Assembly: GCA_023958095.1 (NCBI GenBank)
Contig: JAMLGJ010000007.1
Location: 48,355 to 112,354 of the forward strand
Length of the DNA: 64,000 bases
Direction of reading: 5' to 3'
Source: Microthrixaceae bacterium
GTDB taxonomy: Bacteria; Actinomycetota; Acidimicrobiia; Acidimicrobiales; Microtrichaceae
In this document: piece by piece, positions 34,435 to 42,837 of the stretch
Layout of the letters: each line of letters opens with the position of its first letter
Numbering within the stretch: the first letter of the stretch is position 1
Program-made: the position numbers and the translations under genes
The notes under the pieces: model-generated
What the model saw: only the letters and a program-made list of their open reading frames with translations
The model's database searches: none
Told to the model about the DNA's origin: nothing

Positions 34435-35352
34435 ATGTCGACGTCGGTTACCTTCTTCGGGGTACGAGGATCCACCCCCTGTTCGTGTGAGTCCCTGCGG
34501 CGCTACGGCGGCAACACCTCCTGTGTGGTGGTCAACCCGCCCGATGGTGAGCCGGTCATCCTCGACCTCGGCACAGGGCTGCGCTTCTTCGGGCCGTCAT
34601 CGGTGCCCGGTGAGCCGTTCCGTGCGTCGGCCCTGGTCACGCACCTGCACTGGGACCACGTGCAGGGGATTCCGTTCTTCCCGCCCCTGCTCGAGGAGGG
34701 ATCCCGCCTGGACCTGTTCGCCCCCCACCAGTGCGATGGGTCGCTCGAGGAGGTGGTCGGTGGCTTCCTGTCGCCGCCGTACTTCCCGGTGGCCCTCTCG
34801 GAGCTGCCGTGTGAGATCCGGTTCCACGAGCTCGGCGCGGACTCCTTCGATCTTCCCGGAGCAACGGTTCGATCGGCGTGGGTTCCCCACGTGGGTCCGA
34901 CCCTCGGCTACCGCGTGGAGGCGGGGGGTGTCTCGATCGCCTACGTGAGCGACCACCAGCAGCCCGGGGTCGCCACGACGAGCGTCGACGAAGGGGTCCT
35001 CGAACTCTGCGAGGGCGCCGACCTGCTGATCCACGATGCGCAGTACGACGAGGCCGAGTTCGCCGAGCGTTCCGACTGGGGTCACTGCACCGTCGACTAT
35101 GCACTCGAGGTTGCGCACGCGGCGGGGGTCGACACACTCGTGTTGTTCCACCACGACCCCTCCCACGCCGACGCGCGGATAGACGGACTCGCTGCGGGGG
35201 CCTCACGGCGCGCTCTGGACCTGGGGGTTCGGGAGGTGATCGCGGCCCACGAAGGGCTCACGGTGCACCTCGAGGGGGGACGCTCCCGCTCCCGTGGCGC
35301 CGAGCGCTCCTGTCTGTCCGCGCTCGCGGCGCCCACGGCGGCCCGTCTGTGA
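34435..35352 (+). CDS. MBL-fold metallo-hydrolase (phosphodiesterase/PqqB-like group)
   Basis: 305 residues. Zinc motif HLHWDH in SALVTHLHWDHVQGIPFF, later Asp in YVSDHQQPG, His in LLIHDAQYDEAEF and VLFHHDPSH. The opening FFGVRGSTPCSCESLRRYGGNTSCVV is typical of cyclic-nucleotide-phosphodiesterase-like or tRNase Z-related MBL proteins. The ATG at 34435, after a purine-rich GGGGGGAC, is preferred to an upstream frame extension of 38 codons. The substrate is unknown; hydrolysis of a phosphodiester is plausible. Confidence 0.87.
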   Translation: MSTSVTFFGVRGSTPCSCESLRRYGGNTSCVVVNPPDGEPVILDLGTGLRFFGPSSVPGEPFRASALVTHLHWDHVQGIPFFPPLLEEGSRLDLFAPHQCDGSLEEVVGGFLSPPYFPVALSELPCEIRFHELGADSFDLPGATVRSAWVPHVGPTLGYRVEAGGVSIAYVSDHQQPGVATTSVDEGVLELCEGADLLIHDAQYDEAEFAERSDWGHCTVDYALEVAHAAGVDTLVLFHHDPSHADARIDGLAAGASRRALDLGVREVIAAHEGLTVHLEGGRSRSRGAERSCLSALAAPTAARL

Positions 35353-35472
35353 GCCCGGTCGGGTCCACCCGGGTGTGAGGACGGGAGGTTTCGGGGCTCC
35401 GACGGCGCCCCGGTAGCCTGCCCATCGGGGTGACCTGCCCCGCGTGCCGATCCAGTCCGAACAGGAGCGCCG

Positions 35473-35985
35473 ATGCCCGAACCAGCCGAGCAGATGGACC
35501 TCGAGATCGACCCCAAGGAGTTCCGCAGCGTGTTGGGACACTTCCCGACCGGCGTCACCGTCGTGTCCGGAAGGGACTCCGAAGGGGCCCACGGCCTGGC
35601 AGTGGGCTCGTTCTTCTCGGTGTCGCTGGAGCCCCCACTCGTGGGATTCTGCGTGGGCGAGTCCTCGAAGTCGTGGGCGAAGATCAGCCGCAACGGGCGC
35701 TTCGCGGTGAACGTGCTCTCCGAGCACCAGGCCGAGGTGTCCAACGTGTTCGCCGGGAAGTCGGACGACAAGTTCGCCGAGGTCGACTGGGAGCCCTCAC
35801 CGGTCACTGGTTCTCCGTGGATCACCGACGCCGTGGCCCACATCGACTGCGACCTCGAGGACACGTTCCCCGGAGGCGACCACCAGATCGTGGTGGGACG
35901 AGTGCGTTCGATGCAGGTGCACCGCGCCGAGCACGGCCCGCTCATCTTCCTCAAGGGCGCCTACGCCAGACACGAGGAGCTCTGA
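35473..35985 (+). CDS. Flavin reductase domain protein (flavin:NAD(P)H oxidoreductase, HpaC/FMN-binding split barrel)
   Basis: 170 residues. FRSVLGHFPTGVTVVSG and GLAVGSFFSVSLEPPLVGFCVGESSKSW are the FMN-binding signature, and FAVNVLSEHQAEVSNVFAG follows. Such proteins supply reduced FMN to two-component monooxygenases. No monooxygenase is adjacent; the next gene, 6 bp after the stop, is a gamma-carbonic anhydrase-type protein. Length and motifs match the family throughout. Confidence 0.92.
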   Translation: MPEPAEQMDLEIDPKEFRSVLGHFPTGVTVVSGRDSEGAHGLAVGSFFSVSLEPPLVGFCVGESSKSWAKISRNGRFAVNVLSEHQAEVSNVFAGKSDDKFAEVDWEPSPVTGSPWITDAVAHIDCDLEDTFPGGDHQIVVGRVRSMQVHRAEHGPLIFLKGAYARHEEL

Positions 35986-35991
35986 GCCGCG

Positions 35992-36513
35992 GTGCCGATC
36001 TACGCGCTCGGCGACCAGGTGCCGCGGATCCATCCCACGGCCTACGTGCATCCCGATGCCGTGGTGATCGGGTCGGTGACGATCGGGGCTCGGTCATCGG
36101 TGTGGCCCACCGCGGTGCTGCGCGGCGACGACGGTGAGATCGTCCTCGGCGAGGAGACCTCGGTGCAGGACGGTTCGATCCTCCACACCACACCGACCTG
36201 GCCGACGGTCCTGGGGGACCGGGTGACCGTCGGGCACAACGCCCACCTGGAGGCGTGCACCATCGAGGACCGTGCGCTCGTGGGCTCCGGATCCATAGTG
36301 CTGCACCGTGCGGTGGTCGGCCGTGAGGCGATCGTCGGTGCCGGCGCCTTCGTGGGCAACAACAAGGTCGTCCCACCCCTCGCCATGGCACTCGGTGTGC
36401 CGGCGGAGATCCGCGAGGATGCGGTGCAACCGGGTCACTTCGACCTGGGCGTCGACTCCTACGTGCACCGTGCCGAGCGCTTCCGGGACCAGCTACGGCT
36501 CCTGGACACCTGA
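35992..36513 (+). CDS. Gamma-carbonic anhydrase family protein (left-handed beta-helix)
   Basis: 173 residues from a GTG start 6 bp after the flavin reductase. Hexapeptide repeats run from about residue 15 to 130, with the three histidine metal ligands in SILHTTP and VTVGHNAHLE. LHRAVVGREAIVGAGAFVGNNKVVPP and GVPAEIREDA are typical of the YrdA/PaaY branch. Metal binding is supported; carbonic anhydrase activity is often absent or redox-controlled in this branch, so the role remains open. Confidence 0.92.
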   Translation: MPIYALGDQVPRIHPTAYVHPDAVVIGSVTIGARSSVWPTAVLRGDDGEIVLGEETSVQDGSILHTTPTWPTVLGDRVTVGHNAHLEACTIEDRALVGSGSIVLHRAVVGREAIVGAGAFVGNNKVVPPLAMALGVPAEIREDAVQPGHFDLGVDSYVHRAERFRDQLRLLDT

Positions 36514-36534
36514 CGGCGACTGTCGTGAACGCCC

Positions 36535-37068
36535 TCAGCCGCTGAACGCGTCGGAGTGCAGCCAGCGTGTCAACACCGGTCCGGTGAAGTTGCGCGCCAC
36601 GCCGAAGGCGAGGATCAGGCAACCCGTTCCCCAGACCAGCCAGCGGGGGAGTGGCCGGGGGCGTTCCTCGCCACGCCAACTCCTGACCAGCCCGACCGCC
36701 CACATCAGCACGACGACCGGCATCAACACGGTGAGGACCACGTTGTGGTCCGCCGCGGCGGCGGGATCGAGGCGCAGCAGCGAGTTGGTGGCGCGCAATC
36801 CGCCACAGAAGGGGCAGTCCACGCCGAAGACGCTGCGGGACCAGCACAGGGGGACCCCGTCGTCGCCGGGGTTCGCGAACGCGACGGCGGCGCAGCCGAC
36901 CACGGTGATCCCGCCGAGGGCGAGTGGTGCCACCAGCCGGGCGCGGCGACCCGTGAGGAGGGCCGCGCCCGCATCCCGACCCGCATCCGCCGGGGCCCCG
37001 TGGGGTTGGCTGTCGGTTTGGCCGCAGGAGGCTGGACCGCAGGAGGCATCGTGGGCGTGCAGGCTCAC
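36535..37068 (-). CDS. DUF2752 family membrane protein
   Basis: 177 residues from a GTG at 37068. The conserved core FGVDCPFCGGLRATNSLLRLD carries the CPxCG pair of DUF2752, followed by two hydrophobic helices (VVLTVLMPVVVLMWAVGLV and WLVWGTGCLILAFGVARN); a first helix lies at LVAPLALGGITVVGCAAVAF. The Cys pair may bind metal or form a disulfide. No function established for the family. The N-terminal 40 residues are polar. The gene follows the PAS gene on the same strand with a 28-bp gap. Confidence 0.8.
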   Translation of the reverse strand: MSLHAHDASCGPASCGQTDSQPHGAPADAGRDAGAALLTGRRARLVAPLALGGITVVGCAAVAFANPGDDGVPLCWSRSVFGVDCPFCGGLRATNSLLRLDPAAAADHNVVLTVLMPVVVLMWAVGLVRSWRGEERPRPLPRWLVWGTGCLILAFGVARNFTGPVLTRWLHSDAFSG

Positions 37069-37096
37069 CCTCTCGAGGCTACAGCGCGCAGGACCT

Positions 37097-38149
37097 TCAC
37101 CCGCGGCGCAGGTCCACCAGCTCGAAACCGCCGGGGCCCCGCGCCCGTGCAGCCGCACTGCGGGCGGTGAAGAGGAGCACCTCGGCGGTGGCGAGCCCGT
37201 CCGCCACCACGGTGCCGGCGGCGATCCTCGGGGCCATCCCCCGCTCCGGGCCACCCTGGCCGACCGTCGTTGCCAGGACCCTGTAGGTGATCCCGGCAGC
37301 GTCCTGCTCGTCGCCGAGCTCCTCGGCGAGTACCCACAGGCCATCACCGTCGTGTTCGAGTGTGTCGCCCGGTCGCAGGCAGGAGCGCACCCGTTCCACC
37401 CATGCCTCGAGGGCCTCCCCCGGGCCCGACCGGTCGCGTTCCCCTTCGTGCACGGCTGCTTCGGCACTGCTGGTGGAGGGTTCAACGGCATCGAGGTGGA
37501 TGAGGGTGAACACCGTGTGTTCCCTCGCCGCCCGCTGGCACGCCGACTCGACCGCAGCGCGTATGCCATCCGGACCGACCGTCACCTGGGCGGCCGGGTG
37601 GTTGGCACTCGCGGGGTCGGCTGCAGGTGTCCTCGCGGGGACCGGTTGGGTGACCCGTGTGCGGCGTCGGTCGGGCCGCTCGGGTGTCGCCATGCACACC
37701 GCGCGTGCCGGGGCGCCCGCTGGGGCCGCCTGCCCGGTCGGTGATCCCTGCGCGCCGGGCTCCCCGAGCGCCTCGTCGTCGACCGGTCCGAGCACCAGAC
37801 GCGCCCCCCGGAGGTTTCCTCCGGCATCCCGGAACTGCACGTCCACGGTGCGGGAACGACCCGAACCAGCCCCGGATCCCGGGGCAGCCGAGCGGATCCC
37901 CGGAGCCAGTGCCCCGAGCGCCGAGGAGACCGCCTCGCCGTCGCCCCCGGCGAGCAGGGAGGCGATCGAGGCGCCGACGACCTCGTCGCGGGTCCGACCA
38001 CACAGGGCGCAGAACGCGTCGTTGGCGTTGAGCACGGTGCCGTCGGCAGCCAGGGCGGCCAGCGCGACGTCGCCCGTGTCGTCGAGGAGCTTGCGGTCGG
38101 GTGGGGAGTCCGCAGGCAGGGTCCTCGGTTCTCGCGCCACGGGTGACAT
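37097..38149 (-). CDS. PAS domain protein with a degenerate GGDEF-like domain
   Basis: 350 residues. A PAS fold covers about 20-125 (GDVALAALAADGTVLNANDAFCALCGRTRDEVVGAS). A Gly/Pro/Ala-rich linker of about 60 residues follows, then a region shaped like a diguanylate cyclase domain: EHTVFTLIHLDAVE, VRSCLRPGDTLEHDGDGLWVLAEEL and IAAGTVVADGLATAEVLLFTARSAAARA. The GGDEF position reads HDGDGLW, so catalytic and GTP-contact residues are lost; it may bind a ligand or partner instead. Start uncertain: ATG 38149 with AGG close by, or ATG 38173. Not a characterised family. Confidence 0.65.
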   Translation of the reverse strand: MSPVAREPRTLPADSPPDRKLLDDTGDVALAALAADGTVLNANDAFCALCGRTRDEVVGASIASLLAGGDGEAVSSALGALAPGIRSAAPGSGAGSGRSRTVDVQFRDAGGNLRGARLVLGPVDDEALGEPGAQGSPTGQAAPAGAPARAVCMATPERPDRRRTRVTQPVPARTPAADPASANHPAAQVTVGPDGIRAAVESACQRAAREHTVFTLIHLDAVEPSTSSAEAAVHEGERDRSGPGEALEAWVERVRSCLRPGDTLEHDGDGLWVLAEELGDEQDAAGITYRVLATTVGQGGPERGMAPRIAAGTVVADGLATAEVLLFTARSAAARARGPGGFELVDLRRG

Positions 38150-38182
38150 CCTCGCGCCGTTCGGCTCGGGCATGATGGATGC

Positions 38183-38545
38183 ATGCCGATGCGCCAGGAC
38201 TGCAAGTTCTTCGAGTCCCGCACCTACGCCAACGGCGAAACGGTGCGGAAGTGCGACCTCGACCTTGCGCCGGAGGCGCCGTGGCGTTGTCCCTCGGAGT
38301 GCAGTGCCTACCAACGACGGATGGCCGACGTGAACTGGTCACACGGAACCCTCGTCACCCCGCCGACCCCCGACGAACCCGAGGGATTGGGCGAGGACGA
38401 CTCGATCGCGAGGCTCCTCGACGAGGCAGAGGACATCGTCAACGAAGCCGCTCCCGCGGTGATGGCCGACCTCGACACGCGACGGGGTGTTGCGGGCGGT
38501 GGGTGGCGGCGTTTCCTGCCCTTCGGCCGCAAACGGGGTTCCTGA
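38183..38545 (+). CDS. Conserved hypothetical, cysteine-rich N-terminus
   Basis: 120 residues, no named family recognised. The first 45 residues carry four Cys: C7 in RQDCKFF, C24 in RKCDLDL and the pair in WRCPSECSAYQ, spaced as in a small zinc-binding module. The middle is acidic and the last 20 residues are Gly/Arg-rich. An ATG follows 10 bp after the start of the divergent PAS gene, so the promoters must overlap. No membrane segment; probably a small cytosolic metal- or nucleic-acid-binding protein. Confidence 0.65.
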   Translation: MPMRQDCKFFESRTYANGETVRKCDLDLAPEAPWRCPSECSAYQRRMADVNWSHGTLVTPPTPDEPEGLGEDDSIARLLDEAEDIVNEAAPAVMADLDTRRGVAGGGWRRFLPFGRKRGS

Positions 38546-38588
38546 GGACGCACCCGGCGGTCCGTCGCCGTCGGGGCGGGGCTCGGGT

Positions 38589-39083
38589 TCAGGAAGCGCC
38601 GGCTCGGTCCAGCGCTTCACCGAGGGTGTGCCAGGCAAGGGTCGCGCACTTGATGCGCACCGGGAACTTGACCACTCCCCGCAGGGCCATGAGGTCACCG
38701 AGATCCTGGGGGTCGGAGGTCCCGGCCGGGTCGCTGCCGGAGCCCGCTTCCATGGAGTCCTCGTGGACCGACATCATCGCGTCGAAGGTCTCGAGCAGAC
38801 GGTGCACCTCGCCGACGGTGTGTCCCTTCACCGCTTCGGACATCATGGATGCCGAGGACTGGCTTATCGAACAGCCCTGGCCGCTGATCGCCAGGTCGGT
38901 CACCACGGCGTCGTTGCCCTTGGAAGGGTCGTCCAACTCCAGGTAGACCACGATCTCGTCACCACAGAGGGGGTTGAAACCCTCCGCTCGCGAGGCAGGG
39001 GGCACCTCGAGTTCGCCCCTGTTCCTGGGACTCCGGTAGTGGTCCAGGATGATCTCTCGGTACAGGTCTTCGAGGTCAGACAT
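38589..39083 (-). CDS. sufU: SufU, iron-sulfur cluster assembly scaffold/zinc-dependent sulfur acceptor
   Basis: 164 residues. The three conserved Cys regions are FNPLCGDEI, SGQGCSISQSSASMM and IKCATLAWHTL. An insertion of about 20 residues between the second and third Cys (EAGSGSDPAGTSDPQD) is typical of SufU as opposed to IscU. SufU accepts sulfur from SufS for cluster assembly in Gram-positive bacteria. The sufS gene is upstream on the same strand, with a 90-bp gap. No sufB, sufC or sufD is in the window. Confidence 0.95.
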   Translation of the reverse strand: MSDLEDLYREIILDHYRSPRNRGELEVPPASRAEGFNPLCGDEIVVYLELDDPSKGNDAVVTDLAISGQGCSISQSSASMMSEAVKGHTVGEVHRLLETFDAMMSVHEDSMEAGSGSDPAGTSDPQDLGDLMALRGVVKFPVRIKCATLAWHTLGEALDRAGAS

Positions 39084-39173
39084 TGAGTCTCCGTGGGCTC
39101 TGGGGGGTCGGTTCCGGCCCTCAGCGCTGTGTTGCCGTCCCGCAGTGTGGGGGATTGCCGTTGCCGGCGGTGT

Positions 39174-40424
39174 TCAGATCGTGAAGAAGTCGCCCGACTC
39201 CCCGATCGCGTCGGCCAGGGCGTCGATGTCCTCGGTGTCGTTGTAGATGTACCACGATGCCCGGGAGGTCGCACCCACACCAAGGCAGCGCATGAGGGGT
39301 TTGGCGCAGTGGTGGCCGGGACGTATGCACACCCGGTGGCTGTTGAGCACCTGCGAGAGGTCGTGCGGGTGGATGTCGCGGTAGGCGAAGCTCATGACCC
39401 CACCACGTTGGTCGGGTTCGGAGGGGCCGTGGATCGTGATCTCGTCCCCGAAGCGTTCGGTGAGGCTGCGCAGGGCGTATGCGGTCAGGCGGGCCTCATG
39501 GGCCCGGATCCGGTCCAGGCCGATGTCCTCGAGGTACTCGATCGCGGCGGCGAGGCCCACCGCCTCCGCGATCGGTGGGGTTCCCGCTTCGAACTTCGCC
39601 GGGAGCTCCGCGGGCACGAACCCGTCGGTGCGCACGTCGAGGATCATCCCGCCGCCACCGAGGAAGGGGGGCATCGAGTCCAACAGGTCCCGGCGTCCCC
39701 ACAGCACGCCGATCCCGGTGGGTCCGCACATCTTGTGTGCCGAGAAGGCGGCGAAGTCCACACCCAGCGCACCCACGTCCGTCGCCGCGTGGGGCACGTA
39801 CTGGCAGGCATCCAGCAGGACCACCGCACCGGCGCCGTGGGCGGCATCGACGATCCGCTGCACCGGTGTGAACGTCCCGGTGACGTTCGACATGGCCGTG
39901 AGCCCGACCAGCTTCGCCCCGTCGAGCGTCCGGTCGAGGTCGGTCAGGTCCAGCTGGGTGTCCGCGGTGAGCGGGATCCAGCGGATCTCGAAGCCGCGTT
40001 CTTCGGCCAGTTGCTGCCACGGAACGATGTCGGCGTGGTGCTCCAGGTGGGTGAGCACCACCGCGTCCCCCGGGCCCAGGTTGGCCGCTCCCCAGCTCCT
40101 GGCGACGAGGTTGATGGACTCGGTGGCGTTCTTGGTGAACACGACCTCGGATTGGTCGTCGGCCCCGATGAACCGGGCCACCGTGCGGCGGGCGCCCTCG
40201 AGGGCATTTGTGGCGGCCTCGGCCAGGTCGTACGCGGCGCGGTGCACGTTGGCGTGGTCGAACTCGTAGTAGTGGCGCATCGCGTCGAGCACCTGGGTGG
40301 GCTTCTGCGACGACGCGGCCGAGTCGAGGAAGACCAGACCCTCACGATTGGTGAGGATCGGGAAGTCCTTGCGGATCGATGCCACGTCCAGCGGCACCGG
40401 TTCCGTCTCGATGCTCTCGACCAT
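39174..40424 (-). CDS. sufS: SufS cysteine desulfurase
   Basis: 416 residues. PLP-binding Lys in FAAFSAHKMCGPTGIGVLWG, catalytic Cys in RPGHHCAKPLM, and ASSQKPTQVLDAM, FTKNATESINLVARSW and NVTGTFTPVQRI are the standard type II cysteine desulfurase landmarks. It releases sulfur from cysteine as persulfide and hands it to SufU, encoded next. The start ATG at 40424 sits 12 bp before a cluster of palindromes (40437-40533) that likely regulates it. Confidence 0.96.
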   Translation of the reverse strand: MVESIETEPVPLDVASIRKDFPILTNREGLVFLDSAASSQKPTQVLDAMRHYYEFDHANVHRAAYDLAEAATNALEGARRTVARFIGADDQSEVVFTKNATESINLVARSWGAANLGPGDAVVLTHLEHHADIVPWQQLAEERGFEIRWIPLTADTQLDLTDLDRTLDGAKLVGLTAMSNVTGTFTPVQRIVDAAHGAGAVVLLDACQYVPHAATDVGALGVDFAAFSAHKMCGPTGIGVLWGRRDLLDSMPPFLGGGGMILDVRTDGFVPAELPAKFEAGTPPIAEAVGLAAAIEYLEDIGLDRIRAHEARLTAYALRSLTERFGDEITIHGPSEPDQRGGVMSFAYRDIHPHDLSQVLNSHRVCIRPGHHCAKPLMRCLGVGATSRASWYIYNDTEDIDALADAIGESGDFFTI

Positions 40425-40436
40425 GGCGCCATCCTA

Positions 40437-40533
40437 TTTCCACTATCTGGGTAGTGGAAACAGGGTGCCCCGGGTTTCCACCGTGTGGTGGAAACAGGGT
40501 GCCCCGGATTTTTCACGGTGTGGGCAGTGGAAA
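40437..40533. promoter_or_regulatory. Three tandem TTTCCAC palindromes/direct repeats upstream of sufS
   Basis: First palindrome TTTCCACTA at 40437-40445 with TAGTGGAAA at 40452-40460; second TTTCCACC at 40475-40482 with GGTGGAAA at 40487-40494; a third, weaker copy (TTTCAC at 40511-40516 and GTGGAAA at 40527-40533). Downstream of the first two the string GTGGAAACAGGGTGCCCCGG is repeated directly (about 40454-40473 and 40488-40507). Spacing of about 35 bp between centres. Located in the sufS/membrane-protein divergent promoter; likely binding sites for a transcriptional regulator. Confidence 0.65.
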
Positions 40534-40564
40534 CGAGGTCGCCGCTGCACCTAGCCTCGAGCCG

Positions 40565-41023
40565 ATGCAGATCAACGGCCTCCAGACCACCCTGCTAGTG
40601 ATCCACATCCTCTCCGTGGCGATCTGGTTCGGCGGGATCATCGCCCTGTCGTATGCCGGCTCGGCTCTCGGTGGGGCCGACTACCGGGTGCGCCGCTGGT
40701 TCGCGGATGCACAACTGGCCGTCGGCCGGGCGGTGTTCAGCGCTGCGGGGATACTCACGCTCATCACCGGGGTGTGGATGGTGATCAACAACGAGTTCAT
40801 CGAGTTCTCCGAGACCTACGTGAGCATCGGTTTCCTCGTGGTGATCGTCGGCACGATCCTCGGCATGGCCGTGTACGCGCCCGCCTGCAAGCAACTCGTC
40901 TCAGCGATCGACAGCGGGGATCCGGCCGGCGAGGCCTCGGCCTCCCGCAAGCTCATGTTCACCAACTCGGTCAACGCCGTGCTCCTGCTCGTGGCGGTGG
41001 TTGCGATGGTGGCCCGCTGGTAG
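40565..41023 (+). CDS. Integral membrane protein (DUF2269-like)
   Basis: 152 residues with four hydrophobic segments: TTLLVIHILSVAIWFGGIIALSYAG, GRAVFSAAGILTLITGVWMV, FLVVIVGTILGMAVYA and SVNAVLLLVAVVAMVARW. The His in the first segment (VIHILS) and the pattern HxxxxxxWFGG resemble small DUF2269/CopD-like membrane proteins. No function established. Start ATG is 140 bp from the sufS start and shares the palindromic spacer. Confidence 0.8.
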   Translation: MQINGLQTTLLVIHILSVAIWFGGIIALSYAGSALGGADYRVRRWFADAQLAVGRAVFSAAGILTLITGVWMVINNEFIEFSETYVSIGFLVVIVGTILGMAVYAPACKQLVSAIDSGDPAGEASASRKLMFTNSVNAVLLLVAVVAMVARW

Positions 41024-41040
41024 CTGCGGGCGGACCGGGG

Positions 41041-41661
41041 TCACCAGCCGCGGTCGACCCACTCCTGGAGGTGCGGGGACTCTGCGCCGATGGTGGTGTC
41101 GTCTCCATGACCCGGCAGCACCAGTGTGTCGGCGGGCAGCGCTGAGAACAGCAGTTCGTCGATCGAGGCGATGATCGTGTCGAAGTCGCCGCCCTCGAGC
41201 GATGTGTTGCCCGGCCCTCCCGGGAAGAGCGTGTCGCCGGAGAAGAGCACTGGTTTGCCCTCGATGCCGAAGCAGATCGAACCCGGGGTGTGGCCCGGGG
41301 TCTTGATGGTGCGCAGCCGCAGGTCACCCACCTCGATGACGGTGTCGTGCTCGAGTAGTTCGTCGTAGGAGTCGAGCATGTCGGCGTCCTCGGTTGTGAC
41401 CCCCACCGAGTAGCCGGCGTCGCGCATCTGTGGGATCGCCTGGATGTGGTCCCAGTGCCCGTGGGTCTCGAGCACCTTCCGCACTCCCAGCCGCTCCGCC
41501 ATGTCCAACAACAGGTCGTGTTCGTTGGCGGCGTCGATGAGCACTGCGTCGCCGGTGTGCCGGCAGCGCAGCACGAACACGTTGTTGTCGAAGTCGCCCA
41601 CCACGACCTTGTGGATCTCGAAGTCCGTGTCGCCGATGTGGAACGTGTGGGCCGGGGTCAT
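41041..41661 (-). CDS. MBL-fold hydrolase (glyoxalase II-like)
   Basis: 206 residues. Metal motif THGHWDHIQ, then GHTPGSICF, a later GDTLFPGG and the C-terminal LPGHGDDTTI give the five-block zinc/iron site of glyoxalase II-type MBL enzymes. Shorter than classical GloB (about 250), closer to the YcbL branch. It probably hydrolyses a small thioester or related compound. Start ATG at 41661 because it begins the first beta strand properly; the frame extends upstream with no plausible motif. Confidence 0.9.
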   Translation of the reverse strand: MTPAHTFHIGDTDFEIHKVVVGDFDNNVFVLRCRHTGDAVLIDAANEHDLLLDMAERLGVRKVLETHGHWDHIQAIPQMRDAGYSVGVTTEDADMLDSYDELLEHDTVIEVGDLRLRTIKTPGHTPGSICFGIEGKPVLFSGDTLFPGGPGNTSLEGGDFDTIIASIDELLFSALPADTLVLPGHGDDTTIGAESPHLQEWVDRGW

Positions 41662-41844
41662 GGCTGAATTCTTGCAGAGCCGGCGACCCGTGGGCCGGGC
41701 GCCGCCGGGATGCGCAGCGGCGTTGTCCGTGTCCGCACCGCAGTGTCGCCGGCACACCGTCGGTGGTGGTGCACCGGCCCCGACGGCGCGAGGATGGACA
41801 TGTCGAGGGCGCGGCCGTCGCACCCCCGTGGACGGGAGGTGTCC

Positions 41845-42336
41845 ATGAACGGTGACCCCGCTGCCGGGTGGGTCGAGTTCACCCGGGTCTTCGATGCCCC
41901 CGTCGAGGACCTCTGGGCTGCGTGGACCGACCCGGAGCAGTTCGCCCTGTGGTACGGCCCCGAGGGGGCGTCGATCCCGCTGGCCCGGTTCGAGGACCGG
42001 CTCGGCGGCAGTCGTTTCGTCTGCATGGAGATGAATCCCCCGCAGGGCACGGTGCGGATGTTCCTGGCCGGGGAGTACCTCGAGTACGAACCTCTCCGGC
42101 GTCTGGTCTACACCGAGGTTCCGGCTGACTCCGAGGGCGCCCGACTCGACTCCCCGGACCACGATGGGGCAGCGCCCACCGGGGAGACTCGCGTCGTGGT
42201 CGAGTTCGCCGACCGGGGTGGCTCGACGACGGTGCACCTGCGCCACGAGGGTGTCCCCGCCGGATCACCCGGCGAGGCGGGTTGGCTGATGGCGCTGGGC
42301 GCGCTCGGCGAGCGGCTCTCGGACCGGTCTGGCTGA
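41845..42336 (+). CDS. SRPBCC/AHSA1 domain protein
   Basis: 163 residues. The START-like fold is marked by VEFTRVFDAPVEDLWAAWTDPEQFALWYGP and the central FLAGEYLEYEPLRRLVYTE. Members bind hydrophobic ligands or act as Hsp90 activator-like proteins; none can be chosen here. GACGGGAGG precedes the ATG at 41845. It stands alone between two minus-strand genes and shows no unusual features beyond an acidic loop (residues 95-112). Confidence 0.85.
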   Translation: MNGDPAAGWVEFTRVFDAPVEDLWAAWTDPEQFALWYGPEGASIPLARFEDRLGGSRFVCMEMNPPQGTVRMFLAGEYLEYEPLRRLVYTEVPADSEGARLDSPDHDGAAPTGETRVVVEFADRGGSTTVHLRHEGVPAGSPGEAGWLMALGALGERLSDRSG

Positions 42337-42399
42337 ACGGCGCCGCTGGGCCCGCGCCGGTCCGTCCCGTTGGGGTGGGTCCACCGGGTGCGCGTCTGC

Positions 42400-42837
42400 T
42401 CACCCGGTGGCGGGGTGGCCCCCGGGTCCGGCAGGCGTGCTGAGGACGTCGAAGCCCAGCGCGAGGGCGACGGGGATCTGCGCGGGATCGAAGGTGGCGA
42501 AGGTCACCGGTGCCGGGAGCCGGTCGGCCGCGGCGAGGTGCAGGGTATCCACGGTGCGCAGTGGCTGGGTGCGCCCGAGTTCCGCGGCGCGTTCGAGACA
42601 CAGGGTGTCGACGGGCACCACGTGCATGCGTTCCCAGTCGTCGCGCATCTCGCGGCGCAGCTCCGAGGAGCGCGCGGGGTCGTCGCCGAGTCGGTCCACG
42701 AGCATCAGGGCCTCCGGGAGGGCCAGGGCGCTCGCACACCAGTCGTGGTCCCGAGCCATCGCCCCGAGGATCTCCGGACGCGCCGGGCCCTCCAGGTAGC
42801 GGGCCAGGAGCGCCGAGGTGTCCAGGGCGAGGGTCAC
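42400..42837 (-). CDS. vapC: PIN-domain toxin, VapC-like ribonuclease
   Basis: 145 residues from a GTG that overlaps the antitoxin stop (GTGA). The four acidic metal-binding residues of PIN nucleases are visible: Asp in LALDTSALLARY, Glu in LALPEALML, Asp in LRTVDTLHLAAAD and Asp in FATFDPAQI. Toxins of this type cleave RNA, often initiator tRNA or rRNA, when the antitoxin is degraded. The partner upstream has a Phd/YefM-like N-terminus. C-terminal residues after 130 are Pro/Gly-rich. Confidence 0.9.
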   Translation of the reverse strand: MTLALDTSALLARYLEGPARPEILGAMARDHDWCASALALPEALMLVDRLGDDPARSSELRREMRDDWERMHVVPVDTLCLERAAELGRTQPLRTVDTLHLAAADRLPAPVTFATFDPAQIPVALALGFDVLSTPAGPGGHPATG

